A stretch of DNA of 8,660 nt from Actinomycetes bacterium (GCA_021792075.1 JAJYVK010000053.1:1-8660); one strand, 5' to 3'. Numbered from the stretch's first letter, positions 1-6,320 are shown. Program-made: numbers and translations. The notes: generated by a model not told the origin, from the sequence alone.

Positions 1-1
1 C

Positions 2-1075
2 ACCTTCAAAGAGCCGGTCTGGAACAATCTAAATCAGCTCTACGGCCTCGAAAACGCACTCGTAAAGTCTCCGCAGTTCAAGACGGTTTCTGGACCGTTC
101 AATCCCATAGGAACCCAGCTGACGGCCGCACAGCTAAGCGCTGCGCATTCAGCTCTTGGCAATCCAAAACTGCTGCCTACCTCCCAACCGATTGCGGCCA
201 ATGCTGCAACACAGAGTTCAGTTACACCGGCTCTTTACAACTCGTATCGAACAGAGTTCCAATACATTTCAGCTGATGGGAGGACCGTCCTCTTCGAAAC
301 CACTCTTACAGCCGGCAACCCCTCCACTACGGCTGCCTTGAACGCCGTGCCCTCCATCCGGGCACAAGTGGCAACTCTCGGACAGCACTATGGAGCCTCG
401 GCTTATGGCGTCGCGGGTCAAGCACCAGCGAGCTACGACATCTCATCGGCATCCAATTCAGACCTTGTCCGAATAGTGCCAATCGTGGTGATAATCATCG
501 GCTTTTTGCTCGCGATCGTTCTAAGGTCCTCCGTTGCTCCTCTGTACCTCGTTGTATCGGTAGTACTCTCGTACCTGGCCGCCCTGGGACTCGATGTTCT
601 CGTGTTCGTAGACCTGCTCGGGCACAAAGGTCTGTCATTTGTCTTGCCGTTCTTGTTGTTCCTCTTCCTTCTGGCTTTGGGTGAAGACTACAACATCTTG
701 GTCATGACTCGAATCCGCGAAGAAGCCCATCATATGAACCTAAAAGATGCCGTCACAGCAGCACTAAACGCAACCGGATCTACCGTAACCTCGGCCGGCC
801 TTGTGCTCGCAGGCACCTTCGCGGTTCTTGGCTTCGCTTCACAGGGGAGCGCCCAAGTACAGGAGATAGGCTTTGGTCTCGCGCTGGGAATCCTCATGGA
901 TACCTTCCTCGTCAGAACCTTGCTCGTCCCCTCGACCGTCGTCCTTCTTGGGAAATACAACTGGTGGCCCTCCAGACTGGCACAAACGCCGCAGACCCTA
1001 CCCGAAGACATCATCGTCGAAGAAACCGATCTCGAAGAACCTGAACTGGAAGAACCAGAACTAGTGGAGGACTAG
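2..1075 (+). CDS. MMPL/RND-family membrane transporter, C-terminal part (5' end cut by window)
   Basis: The frame is open from base 2 to the TAG at 1073-1075, giving 357 residues with no start in the window; the TTG at 338 is internal. Residues 1-155 are a soluble porter-type domain. Five hydrophobic segments follow (about 156-175, 178-202, 211-234, 263-280, 287-317), matching TM8-TM12 of MMPL proteins. The third carries GEDYNI (227-232); in MmpL3-like proteins an Asp-Tyr pair in TM10 belongs to the proton relay, here D229-Y230. The family uses the proton gradient to export lipids, siderophores or drugs across the cytoplasmic membrane; the substrate cannot be told here. The last 20 or so residues form an acidic tail with a repeated LEEPE unit. 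The gene faces away from the acyl-CoA operon and is separated from it by the regulator, so no functional link is shown. Family assignment is firm, substrate unknown. Confidence 0.93.
   Translation, partial: TFKEPVWNNLNQLYGLENALVKSPQFKTVSGPFNPIGTQLTAAQLSAAHSALGNPKLLPTSQPIAANAATQSSVTPALYNSYRTEFQYISADGRTVLFETTLTAGNPSTTAALNAVPSIRAQVATLGQHYGASAYGVAGQAPASYDISSASNSDLVRIVPIVVIIIGFLLAIVLRSSVAPLYLVVSVVLSYLAALGLDVLVFVDLLGHKGLSFVLPFLLFLFLLALGEDYNILVMTRIREEAHHMNLKDAVTAALNATGSTVTSAGLVLAGTFAVLGFASQGSAQVQEIGFGLALGILMDTFLVRTLLVPSTVVLLGKYNWWPSRLAQTPQTLPEDIIVEETDLEEPELEEPELVED
1031..1060 (+). repeat. 15-bp tandem repeat coding for LEEPE-LEEPE in the transporter's tail
   Basis: Two adjacent 15-base units (1031-1045 and 1046-1060) each encode Leu-Glu-Glu-Pro-Glu. 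They differ only at third codon positions, and a third degenerate unit follows. The unit gives the transporter a strongly acidic cytosolic C-terminus. The synonymous differences suggest the repeat is kept at protein level and is not a fresh slippage product. Confidence 0.6.
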
Positions 1076-1079
1076 AAAC

Positions 1080-1114
1080 TGGGGTAGCCGCAGCTTTGGG
1101 CTGCGCCTGCCCCA
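1080..1114 (+). terminator. Strong hairpin just after the transporter stop, no U-tract
   Basis: Bases 1080-1093 pair with 1101-1114 around the 7-base loop CTTTGGG, with a single C-C mismatch and one G-T pair in a GC-rich stem. It begins four bases after the transporter's stop codon. The following bases (AATCAAGATG) lack a T-run, so it is not a textbook Rho-independent terminator. It could still mark the 3' end of the transporter mRNA, as some actinobacterial terminators lack U-tracts, or protect that end from exonucleases. Confidence 0.5.
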
Positions 1115-1144
1115 ATCAAGATGAGCCGTCTCTTTGGGACGAAG

Positions 1145-1162
1145 AGCAAAATATCTTTTGCT
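1145..1162. repeat. Perfect 7-bp inverted repeat AGCAAAA-TATC-TTTTGCT
   Basis: The two arms, 1145-1151 and 1156-1162, are exact reverse complements separated by four bases. This could be an operator-type site, or a weak terminator stem whose 3' arm supplies the T-run. It lies 31 bases past the hairpin that follows the transporter, and no gene starts immediately after it. Confidence 0.4.
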
Positions 1163-1176
1163 AACACCCCAAAAAG

Positions 1177-1204
1177 ATAATATTGTCTACATAAATGCAT
1201 GCAA
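1177..1204 (-). promoter_or_regulatory. Possible minus-strand sigma70-type promoter (weak call)
   Basis: Read on the minus strand, TTGCAT (1204-1199) is followed after 16 bases by TATTAT (1182-1177), an acceptable -35/-10 pair in an AT-rich patch. A transcript from here would run leftwards, antisense to the 3' end of the transporter. Such pairs arise by chance in AT-rich DNA and no gene is served, so this is only a possibility. Confidence 0.15.
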
Positions 1205-1504
1205 TTTGTGACTCTGATTTAGTGGCCATTGGGAAGGTCCGCGGACAACGGTCAGAATCATAAGATGGAGACGGGGGTAGATTGCAAAGAGATCATCCGG
1301 ATTGGGACCTGATAGCGGGTGAAGGGTTCGGCCGCTTCGGGGAGAAATGCCGATCATCAAGTCGAGCAAAGCTCCCATTGGATTGGTCTAGCTCTCACCT
1401 AATAATGATGAGGACTGGAGATGATCTTCCAGTTAGCTGCGCTTTCAGAATCGCACGCCCATGGTTCTTTTCTTGGCCCGCCGCGGAGCCCAAAGCGGTG
1501 AAGC

Positions 1505-1535
1505 AAAAAACGACAAAACCTCGTTTTAGGCGAGG
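1505..1535 (-). terminator. Minus-strand Rho-independent terminator-like hairpin
   Basis: On the minus strand CCTCG (1535-1531) and CGAGG (1523-1519) form a stem with a 7-base loop, followed directly by the T-rich tract TTTTGTCGTTTTTT (1518-1505). The stem is short but GC-only apart from one pair. An alternative perfect 7-bp stem, AAAACGA (1527-1521) with TCGTTTT (1513-1507), overlaps it and would disrupt it. No protein gene on the minus strand ends here; the operon on that strand ends about 1 kb away, beyond the regulator. Confidence 0.45.
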
Positions 1536-1600
1536 ACGGCAAATAGCTCCCTTGAGGGATTGCGAGCTGATTTCCCAGGCGAGCAAGGAAATAGAGCTCC
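1505..1600 (-). ncRNA. Candidate structured minus-strand RNA with competing stems
   Basis: Read on the minus strand, three related segments follow each other: P1 (1599-1587), P2 (1575-1564) and P3 (1549-1538). P1 pairs with P2 through 5 + 6 base pairs around a small internal loop, with an 11-base loop at the end. P2 can instead pair with P3 through 9 base pairs with one bulged base, so the two structures exclude each other. A terminator-like stem and T-rich tail follow at once (1535-1505). This is the layout of a small RNA or a conditional leader. I saw no good promoter upstream and no matching known RNA family, and the same stems could also form in the plus-strand leader of the regulator, so strand and function are inferred. 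Confidence 0.25.
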
Positions 1601-1697
1601 TTCTCGTAATTTATTCACATGCAAAAGGCTCTAGTTTGGTTTTGAAAGCGAATTAGTTCATGGCTGGTTGGAGTGGATTTGAGACGAAGGGCGCCCT

Positions 1698-1710
1698 AAG
1701 CAGGCTGCTT
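1698..1710. promoter_or_regulatory. Palindrome AAGCAG-G-CTGCTT, possible operator of the regulator
   Basis: A perfect 6-bp inverted repeat with a one-base centre lies 41 bases ahead of the regulator's chosen start at 1752 (17 bases ahead of the upstream alternative start at 1728). GntR/FadR proteins bind as dimers to short palindromes and often control their own gene, so the place and symmetry fit an autoregulatory operator. The sequence does not match the classical FadR core (TGGT-ACCA-like), and no second copy was noticed elsewhere in the window. Confidence 0.3.
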
Positions 1711-1751
1711 TTCGCTCCTCTGCTTCGATGCGCCGACAATGCGAGGAACCT

Positions 1752-2468
1752 ATGTCAGACAACGTGATGATCGACCAGATACGGGACTTGATACTGCGAA
1801 GGGTCTTGGTTCCAGGTCAACGCGTACGCCAAGCGGAAGTTGCTGAAATGCTCAACGTCAGCCGCAGTCCGATTCGTGAAGCACTACAGGGGCTCGAGGC
1901 TGAGGGCCTCGTGACATATCAACGCAATCGCGGGTACGTGGTGACCCGGCTCAGTGCAGGCCTGCTCCAGCAGGCATATCGAATGCGCGAGCTTCTCGAA
2001 ACCGAGCTGCTTCAAAGCATTTGTTGGCCAGATCAAGATGCTTTGAACCGACTGAAGGAGTTGGAGTCAGAGCTTGTCCAGGCAAAAGATAGCGTGAACC
2101 ACCTTGTGCGGCTGAATCGGGAGTTCCACTTCGCGATCTTCGCCCTCGCGGAAATGAGCCTTTTCGAGGAGGAGGTGGGACGTCTGTGGCGACTTACCGA
2201 GCCCTACAGGGCCGTTTATCTCGTCAGCGAGACAACGCGTGAGGAGATCATTCGGGAACACCAGATGATTCTAGAATGCCTCAGTCAACGCGATCGCGAC
2301 CTCCTGCTGATTCTTACCGCACAGCACAGGAAGAAGTCCGAGGTCTACCTGACCAAGTTCCTTGAAGAAGAAGAGTTCTCTGTACTTACCGATGACTACA
2401 TCCATGTCACGAGCGGACTGCGCTTTGCAGAGCCGGACTCCGACGAAGCTGTTGTCCTTCGAAGCTAA
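1752..2468 (+). CDS. GntR-family transcriptional regulator, FadR subfamily (FCD domain)
   Basis: This 238-residue protein is a DNA-binding repressor or activator of the FadR branch. Residues about 8-66 form the winged helix-turn-helix, with the conserved block around NVSRSPIREALQGLEAEGLV (35-54) that marks GntR proteins. Residues 75-205 are the all-helical FCD domain. Its metal-site pattern is N122, H126, H170 and H192; the spacing (4, 44, 22) matches family members with Asp/Asn plus three His, so it probably binds a metal and a carboxylate or acyl-CoA-like effector. I chose ATG 1752 because AGGA at 1744-1747 precedes it; ATG 1728 in frame would add eight residues but has no Shine-Dalgarno sequence. 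The gene converges on the acyl-CoA operon, ending 120 bases from that operon's last gene, and probably regulates it, but this is inferred from position. Confidence 0.93.
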   Translation: MSDNVMIDQIRDLILRRVLVPGQRVRQAEVAEMLNVSRSPIREALQGLEAEGLVTYQRNRGYVVTRLSAGLLQQAYRMRELLETELLQSICWPDQDALNRLKELESELVQAKDSVNHLVRLNREFHFAIFALAEMSLFEEEVGRLWRLTEPYRAVYLVSETTREEIIREHQMILECLSQRDRDLLLILTAQHRKKSEVYLTKFLEEEEFSVLTDDYIHVTSGLRFAEPDSDEAVVLRS

Positions 2469-2588
2469 GCCTGCACTGGCAAATCCGCTCTCGAGCCCAC
2501 AAAGTTGAGTTGCCGGTTGAGCAGCTTGAAGCAATCACCCCGCAAAATACTCAGAGACGTAGCCTCGAAGCGGACTCAGGCTTGGCCT
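2469..2588. other. Convergent gap between regulator and acyl-CoA operon, no clear terminator
   Basis: Two transcripts run into each other here. I found only very short stems (for example a 4-bp stem at 2576-2586) and no GC-rich hairpin with a T-run in either direction. Termination may be factor-dependent, or the transcripts may overlap. Confidence 0.4.
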
Positions 2589-3341
2589 CTACTTCCGCCT
2601 ATCAAGAAACGCCTTGAGCCGTTCTTTATGGTCCTCGGTCTTGAAGCATGCAACTTGTGCATCGGACTCGCCCTCAAGCAGATCTTCCAAAGTCATAGTC
2701 GGAAGATTGTTCAGAAGTTGCTTCGACAGACGCAGTACTTCACGCGGCCTCCGTGATAGCTTCTGAGCAAATTCCAAAGTCTCCGAAACCAGTTTGTCCG
2801 GTTCACACACCTGATGAATGATTCCCACGCGCTCGGCTTCGCGGGCATCGATAGGCTCGCCCATCCATAAAAGGAACTTGGCATAGTTCATTCCAACCAC
2901 TCGAGGCAGGAAGAAGTGAGCGCCCATATCAGGCACAAGACCGATATCGCCGTGCACCATGGCAAACTTGGCATCAGATGCTGCAAAGGAAATGTCACTA
3001 GCCAGAACCAGGCCAAAACCGCCTCCATAGGCGAGACCATTCACGGCTGAAATTATCACTGCATCGTGATATGCAATAGCCTTTACCAGGCGGTTCATTT
3101 TGCGCATGTAGTCAACACCGGCTTCGCCGCGGGCCATGAGTTTGATGTCACCACCGGCACAATAGGCCCGTCCCTTGCCGGTCATCACTACTACCGGAGT
3201 GAATTCGGAGTTTACCGACTCCAAAATCTCGACAATTTCCTCGCCCATAACTGTGTCGAGCGCATTGAGCATTCCTGGATTGTTGAACTCTAGCAGGATC
3301 ACGTCCCCGTGTCGGGATACCTCGGTCAAGCTTTGGGTCAC
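2589..3341 (-). CDS. Crotonase-superfamily protein, PaaG/enoyl-CoA isomerase-like
   Basis: A 250-residue crotonase-fold enzyme that acts on an acyl-CoA thioester in the cytoplasm. The oxyanion-hole loops are present: CAGGD (61-65) and YGGGFG (105-110). Both Glu residues of classical enoyl-CoA hydratase are missing: G110 and H130 stand in their places. Instead the segment GLVPDMGAHFFLPR (134-147) resembles the GLVPDSGGTWxLPR signature of PaaG-type isomerases, where an Asp (here D138) is the likely catalytic acid/base. An isomerase moving a double bond, or a ring-opening role, is therefore more likely than simple hydration. The GTG start at 3341 has a very strong AGGAGG (3353-3348) six bases upstream, which decides it. 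It is the last gene of the operon, 34 bases after the CoA-transferase gene. The exact substrate cannot be read. Confidence 0.88.
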   Translation of the reverse strand: MTQSLTEVSRHGDVILLEFNNPGMLNALDTVMGEEIVEILESVNSEFTPVVVMTGKGRAYCAGGDIKLMARGEAGVDYMRKMNRLVKAIAYHDAVIISAVNGLAYGGGFGLVLASDISFAASDAKFAMVHGDIGLVPDMGAHFFLPRVVGMNYAKFLLWMGEPIDAREAERVGIIHQVCEPDKLVSETLEFAQKLSRRPREVLRLSKQLLNNLPTMTLEDLLEGESDAQVACFKTEDHKERLKAFLDRRK

Positions 3342-3345
3342 TGGA

Positions 3346-3353
3346 CTCCTCCT
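3346..3353 (-). promoter_or_regulatory. Strong ribosome binding site AGGAGGAG for the PaaG-like gene
   Basis: Read on the minus strand this is a near-perfect anti-16S match, four to six bases ahead of the GTG at 3341. It fixes the start and suggests that this last gene of the operon is translated independently and well, despite its non-ATG start. Confidence 0.7.
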
Positions 3354-3375
3354 CTACTAGCTCACACTCTAGGCC

Positions 3376-4635
3376 CTAAGCAGTGCTGCGGGCAAGGTCA
3401 TTACGAAAATCCGGGTGTGCAACTCCGATTAAAGCCTTGGCCCATTGAGACGGAGATAGATCTCTCAAATCTGCGGCGCCAAATTCTGTCACCACGAAGT
3501 CGATCTGGCCTTGGGATAAGGTGATCGGAGCATCTTTGGGAAAGATCGGCACGATGTTGCTGCTCGTGCCATCCCTGGATGTGGCACGCAGGGCCACGAT
3601 GCTGAGACCATTGCTGGCAGCACGCGCGGCTGGTGCAAAATCGGGAAGGCCGCCAGGCGCCGATATTATCCGACCTTTGAGCTGTTCTGCATTAGCCCTT
3701 CCAGCGAGATCGATCTGGAGGGCGCTGTTTATCGCGTAAAGATAATCCATTTCCCTTAGGACTTGGGGATTATGAGTGAAAGAACAGGCCCTGATCTCCA
3801 CCTCGTCATTTTGGTCCAGGTATTTGTATAGCGGCGGTGTCCCCCACGCCATAGCGGTAACCATCTTGCGTGAATGCGGCTTAGTGGCATTTGTGACGTT
3901 ACCGGTATTTGCCAGCTCAATCACGCCTTCGGTGAATACGCCAGTGTGGATGCCGAGATTCCGCGGAGGATTGCTGGCGAGCGCTTGCAGCATCGCATCC
4001 GGAATCGAACCAACGCCAGTCTGAAGGATGGCACCGTCTCCGACAAGATCTGCGACGAGCTGAGCTATACGGCGTTCACCATCATCAATCGGAGGAGAGG
4101 TGACTTCAAGCGGGCCTTCATCTGTGGAAAACCAATAATCGATCTGGTCCTCTGTTATAAGGGTGTCGCCAAAGGTGTGCGGAATGCTTGCATCAATCTC
4201 CGCAACCACAAGTGGCCGCCCAGCCAACACTGCTGGCATATAGTCGACCGAAACTCCAAGAGACATCCGACCCTGATCGTCTGGGGGTGAAAGGTGCAGA
4301 AACAAAAAATCCGCATGCTTTTTGGAGGACAGGTAGAGATCTGGAATCTGAGAAAGTGGATATCGATAGTACTGAATACTGTCGTCACCTGCAACGCTCC
4401 TCAGTCCACGCCCTGGAACCCAGGCGTGGATCTTAAGGTATTTCGGCGCCAAAGCAGCAAATGGAACCAAGCCCATTGGTGAAAGCATATAGATGTCGAT
4501 GTCTTTAAGCTCAGATCCGCAAAGAGCGAGTTGTTCCTCGAGCCAGCGAGGTTCGGCAGCCGCGGAGTGCATGACAATGCTTGAACCGCTTTTGAGCAAC
4601 GGCAAAAGCTCCTCAAAGCTTTCAAGCTGTTTCAC
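3376..4635 (-). CDS. Acetyl-CoA hydrolase/CoA-transferase family protein (4-hydroxybutyrate CoA-transferase-like)
   Basis: A 419-residue protein with the two-lobed fold of the acetyl-CoA hydrolase/transferase family, which moves CoA between acyl groups or hydrolyses acyl-CoA. The N-terminal lobe spans about 1-180. The CoA-binding motif TGVGSIPDAML (206-216) and the C-terminal APGGLPDF stretch match the GGIGxIPDAV and GxGG motifs of 4-hydroxybutyrate CoA-transferases, and the length fits. The odd point is LGIHTG (227-232): transferases of this group usually read H-(T/S)-E, with that Glu carrying CoA covalently, whereas this protein has Gly (codon GGC at 3942-3940). It may be a hydrolase, a subfamily with another mechanism, or inactive. 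It starts with GTG, overlapping the previous gene's stop by four bases (GTGA), with GGAGG just upstream, so translation is probably coupled. In the operon it could activate the starting acid or release a product from CoA. Confidence 0.88.
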   Translation of the reverse strand: MKQLESFEELLPLLKSGSSIVMHSAAAEPRWLEEQLALCGSELKDIDIYMLSPMGLVPFAALAPKYLKIHAWVPGRGLRSVAGDDSIQYYRYPLSQIPDLYLSSKKHADFLFLHLSPPDDQGRMSLGVSVDYMPAVLAGRPLVVAEIDASIPHTFGDTLITEDQIDYWFSTDEGPLEVTSPPIDDGERRIAQLVADLVGDGAILQTGVGSIPDAMLQALASNPPRNLGIHTGVFTEGVIELANTGNVTNATKPHSRKMVTAMAWGTPPLYKYLDQNDEVEIRACSFTHNPQVLREMDYLYAINSALQIDLAGRANAEQLKGRIISAPGGLPDFAPAARAASNGLSIVALRATSRDGTSSNIVPIFPKDAPITLSQGQIDFVVTEFGAADLRDLSPSQWAKALIGVAHPDFRNDLARSTA

Positions 4636-5510
4636 TTTGCTCCTCCAGGCGCTTTATCTTCTGGATAGTCGTAAAATCCCTTCCCGACCTTCTTTCCCCA
4701 ACGTCCCTCGCTATATAGCTTCTCTAGGATGTCGTTTGGCCTTGCTGATTCATCGCCAGTCTCCTGATATTCGTCAAGCCGGGCCAAGTACGTAACATCG
4801 ACCCCAGCAACATCCATAAGGTAGAACGGCCCCATTGGATGTCCCAATCCCTTGGTTACCGCCAAATCGATATCCTCTGCCGAAGCATATCCGCCTTCCA
4901 AGAGGTTCATCGCCTCTCGTGTCAATGCCCGAAAGATCCGATTAACGACAAATCCCGGCACCTCTTTACGCACTACAACAGAGGTGCGACCGATGTCGCT
5001 GCAAAATTTTAGAGCAGCCCTCTCCACATCGGGAGTGACGGAGGGGTGAAGGACAACCTCCACCAAATCCATCACGAGCACAGGATTGAAGAAATGAAGG
5101 TTTATAACCCTCTCCGGAGCCGCAGTCACGCCCGCCAGCCGTGATCCGACGATGTTAGAGCTGTTTGACGCCAGTATGGTCGGCGGCGGACAGAGCTGAC
5201 CCAGCGTCTTGAACAGTTCCGCCTTCGGGGCAAAATCCTCGATTATCGCCTCAATCACTACTGAGGCTCCCGCGACGCAACTTTCCAGCGAGTCGGCATA
5301 ATTCAACCTTGCAGATGCCTGTTGACGCTGGTCATCTGTTATGCGATTCTTCATGACGCGCGATTCCAAGTACTCGTCAGAGAACTTTTTGGCACTATTA
5401 AGCACGTCACCTGAAAGATCGTAAAGAGACGCGTCAATGCCCTTCAATGCGCAGTGGAGGGCGATTTGGCGACCCATGCTTCCGGCTCCTATAACAGCTA
5501 CTTTCTCCAT
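4632..5510 (-). CDS. 3-hydroxyacyl-CoA dehydrogenase (complete copy)
   Basis: A 292-residue NAD-dependent dehydrogenase that oxidises a (S)-3-hydroxyacyl-CoA to the 3-oxoacyl-CoA, the third step of beta-oxidation. The Rossmann motif GAGSMG is at 8-13, with D31 at the end of the second strand as expected for NAD over NADP. The catalytic pair is H139 (in LHFFNP) and E151, with N190 in VPGFVVNR and the SNSS segment at 115-118. The C-terminal dimerisation domain runs from about 186 to 281 and ends in the usual GKGFYDY. The length is that of single-domain 3-hydroxybutyryl-CoA dehydrogenases. The ATG at 5510 has AAAGGG about eight bases upstream. The gene is 12 bases after the preceding hydratase gene, and its TGA overlaps the next gene's GTG. 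A second, different paralogue begins this operon at the right edge. The specific substrate is unknown. Confidence 0.94.
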   Translation of the reverse strand: MEKVAVIGAGSMGRQIALHCALKGIDASLYDLSGDVLNSAKKFSDEYLESRVMKNRITDDQRQQASARLNYADSLESCVAGASVVIEAIIEDFAPKAELFKTLGQLCPPPTILASNSSNIVGSRLAGVTAAPERVINLHFFNPVLVMDLVEVVLHPSVTPDVERAALKFCSDIGRTSVVVRKEVPGFVVNRIFRALTREAMNLLEGGYASAEDIDLAVTKGLGHPMGPFYLMDVAGVDVTYLARLDEYQETGDESARPNDILEKLYSEGRWGKKVGKGFYDYPEDKAPGGAK

Positions 5511-5522
5511 TTCAAATACCCT

Positions 5523-6302
5523 TTAGACTCTTTCAGCCGATCCAGATTTCGACTCGTCGCCAAACTTTCCAAGAGCGGTCTTCCGCTCGGGCGAAAAGTA
5601 GCAGACGTTGGAAACCTCTATATCAAAGTCAAAGCCCTGGCGAAAACCGACCAAGTGATCCACACAGCGCTTAACTCCTCTGACCGCAGTTTGGACATTA
5701 TCTGCAATCATCTTGGCTATCTCGATTGCCCTCTCCTCGACGACTTCATCCGCCACCAGATGTGAGACGACCCCCATGGCATACGCCTCCTGCGAATCAA
5801 TGCGGCGACCGGTCATAGCAAGCTCCTTGGTACGCAAAGGACCCGCGATTCGGGAAAGGAGCTGTAGGGCACCTCCCGCCGGAATCAGTCCCCATCGTGC
5901 CTCTGGCAGGCCAAACTGTGACGATTCGCCAGCCACAATGACGTCCGCGGCGAGTGCAAGTTCAAAACCTCCCCCGAGGCAGTACCCAGAAACCGCTGCA
6001 ATCATCGGCTTGGCCCGCTCGTTCATGGCGAGATAGAACGGGAAAACCACAGCTCTTCTGTACTGATCTGCAGCATCATCGCTAAGTGTCTGGCGTTCCT
6101 TGAGATCGACTCCTACACAAAAGGCCCGTTTACCCGCTCCCTGGACTACAGCTACTTTGATCTCAGGATCAGCTTCGACATCTTCGATCCTCCGTCTCAG
6201 CTCGTTAAAAAGGTCTCTGTTGAGAGCATTCATCGCCTCTGGCCTGTTCAGAATTATGCGGGCTATGCCGCCTTCGCGCTCAAAATTGACGAGATCCGTC
6301 AT
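5523..6302 (-). CDS. Enoyl-CoA hydratase/isomerase family protein
   Basis: A 259-residue crotonase likely to hydrate a 2-enoyl-CoA. The first oxyanion-hole loop reads FCVGVD (61-66), where most members have FxAGAD. The second loop GGGFELALA (110-118) carries E114, and FGLPEARWGLIPAGG (130-144) carries E134, so both catalytic Glu residues of hydratases are present. The LPEARWGLIPAGGA stretch recalls carnitinyl-CoA dehydratase-type and related crotonases. The C-terminus is unusual: in place of the common AF-x-EKR-x-P tail it reads ALGKFGDESKS and ends soon after. I see no frameshift that would restore the usual tail. The ATG at 6302 has GAGG five bases upstream, and the gene follows the previous stop by 18 bases. 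Hydratase is the default call; dehydratase or isomerase activity is possible. Confidence 0.9.
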   Translation of the reverse strand: MTDLVNFEREGGIARIILNRPEAMNALNRDLFNELRRRIEDVEADPEIKVAVVQGAGKRAFCVGVDLKERQTLSDDAADQYRRAVVFPFYLAMNERAKPMIAAVSGYCLGGGFELALAADVIVAGESSQFGLPEARWGLIPAGGALQLLSRIAGPLRTKELAMTGRRIDSQEAYAMGVVSHLVADEVVEERAIEIAKMIADNVQTAVRGVKRCVDHLVGFRQGFDFDIEVSNVCYFSPERKTALGKFGDESKSGSAERV

Positions 6303-6320
6303 CGCCGCCTCACCCAGCTC

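Larger units (their letters stand above)
1076..1751. other. Long intergenic region with structured elements and no convincing protein gene
   Basis: This 676-base gap lies between the transporter stop and the chosen start of the GntR regulator. Short open frames cross it on both strands (for example 1282-1656 plus, 1187-1378 minus, 1395-1586 minus). They are Ser/Arg-rich or of mixed composition, begin at weak starts or lack a recognisable domain, and overlap one another, so I do not call them. What can be seen is a hairpin at 1080-1114, a perfect inverted repeat at 1145-1162, an AT-rich patch at about 1164-1210, a set of mutually exclusive stems plus a minus-strand terminator-like hairpin at 1505-1600, and a palindrome at 1698-1710. 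The region must also hold the regulator's promoter, but I found no clear -35/-10 pair for it. Confidence 0.6.

Noticed and set aside
338..1075. Transporter read as a complete short protein starting at TTG 338
   Set aside because: The frame is open upstream to the window edge and the upstream residues are a plausible porter domain, so the gene is a left-truncated larger transporter.
1187..1378. Minus-strand open frame of 63 codons
   Set aside because: No domain, no convincing ribosome binding site, and it overlaps a competing plus-strand frame.
1395..1586. Minus-strand open frame of 63 codons with AAGGAG upstream
   Set aside because: It starts at TTG about ten bases after the purine run and crosses the terminator-like hairpin. 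The peptide has no recognisable features, so I treat the region as a possible RNA element instead.
1282..1656. Open frame of 124 codons, plus strand, in the long intergenic region
   Set aside because: It starts at a TTG, has Ser/Arg/Lys-rich sequence with no recognisable domain, and runs through the stem-and-terminator elements. No family resemblance was seen.
2469..2588. Short stems in the convergent gap as a bidirectional terminator
   Set aside because: The best stems are about 4 bp and have no T-run on either side, so there is too little to call a terminator.
3874..4290. Plus-strand open frame of 138 codons inside the CoA-transferase gene
   Set aside because: It lies antisense to a well-supported gene and has no domain resemblance, so it is a shadow frame. 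The same holds for the plus-strand frames at 5713-6036, 6100-6462, 7257-7721 and 7788-8216.
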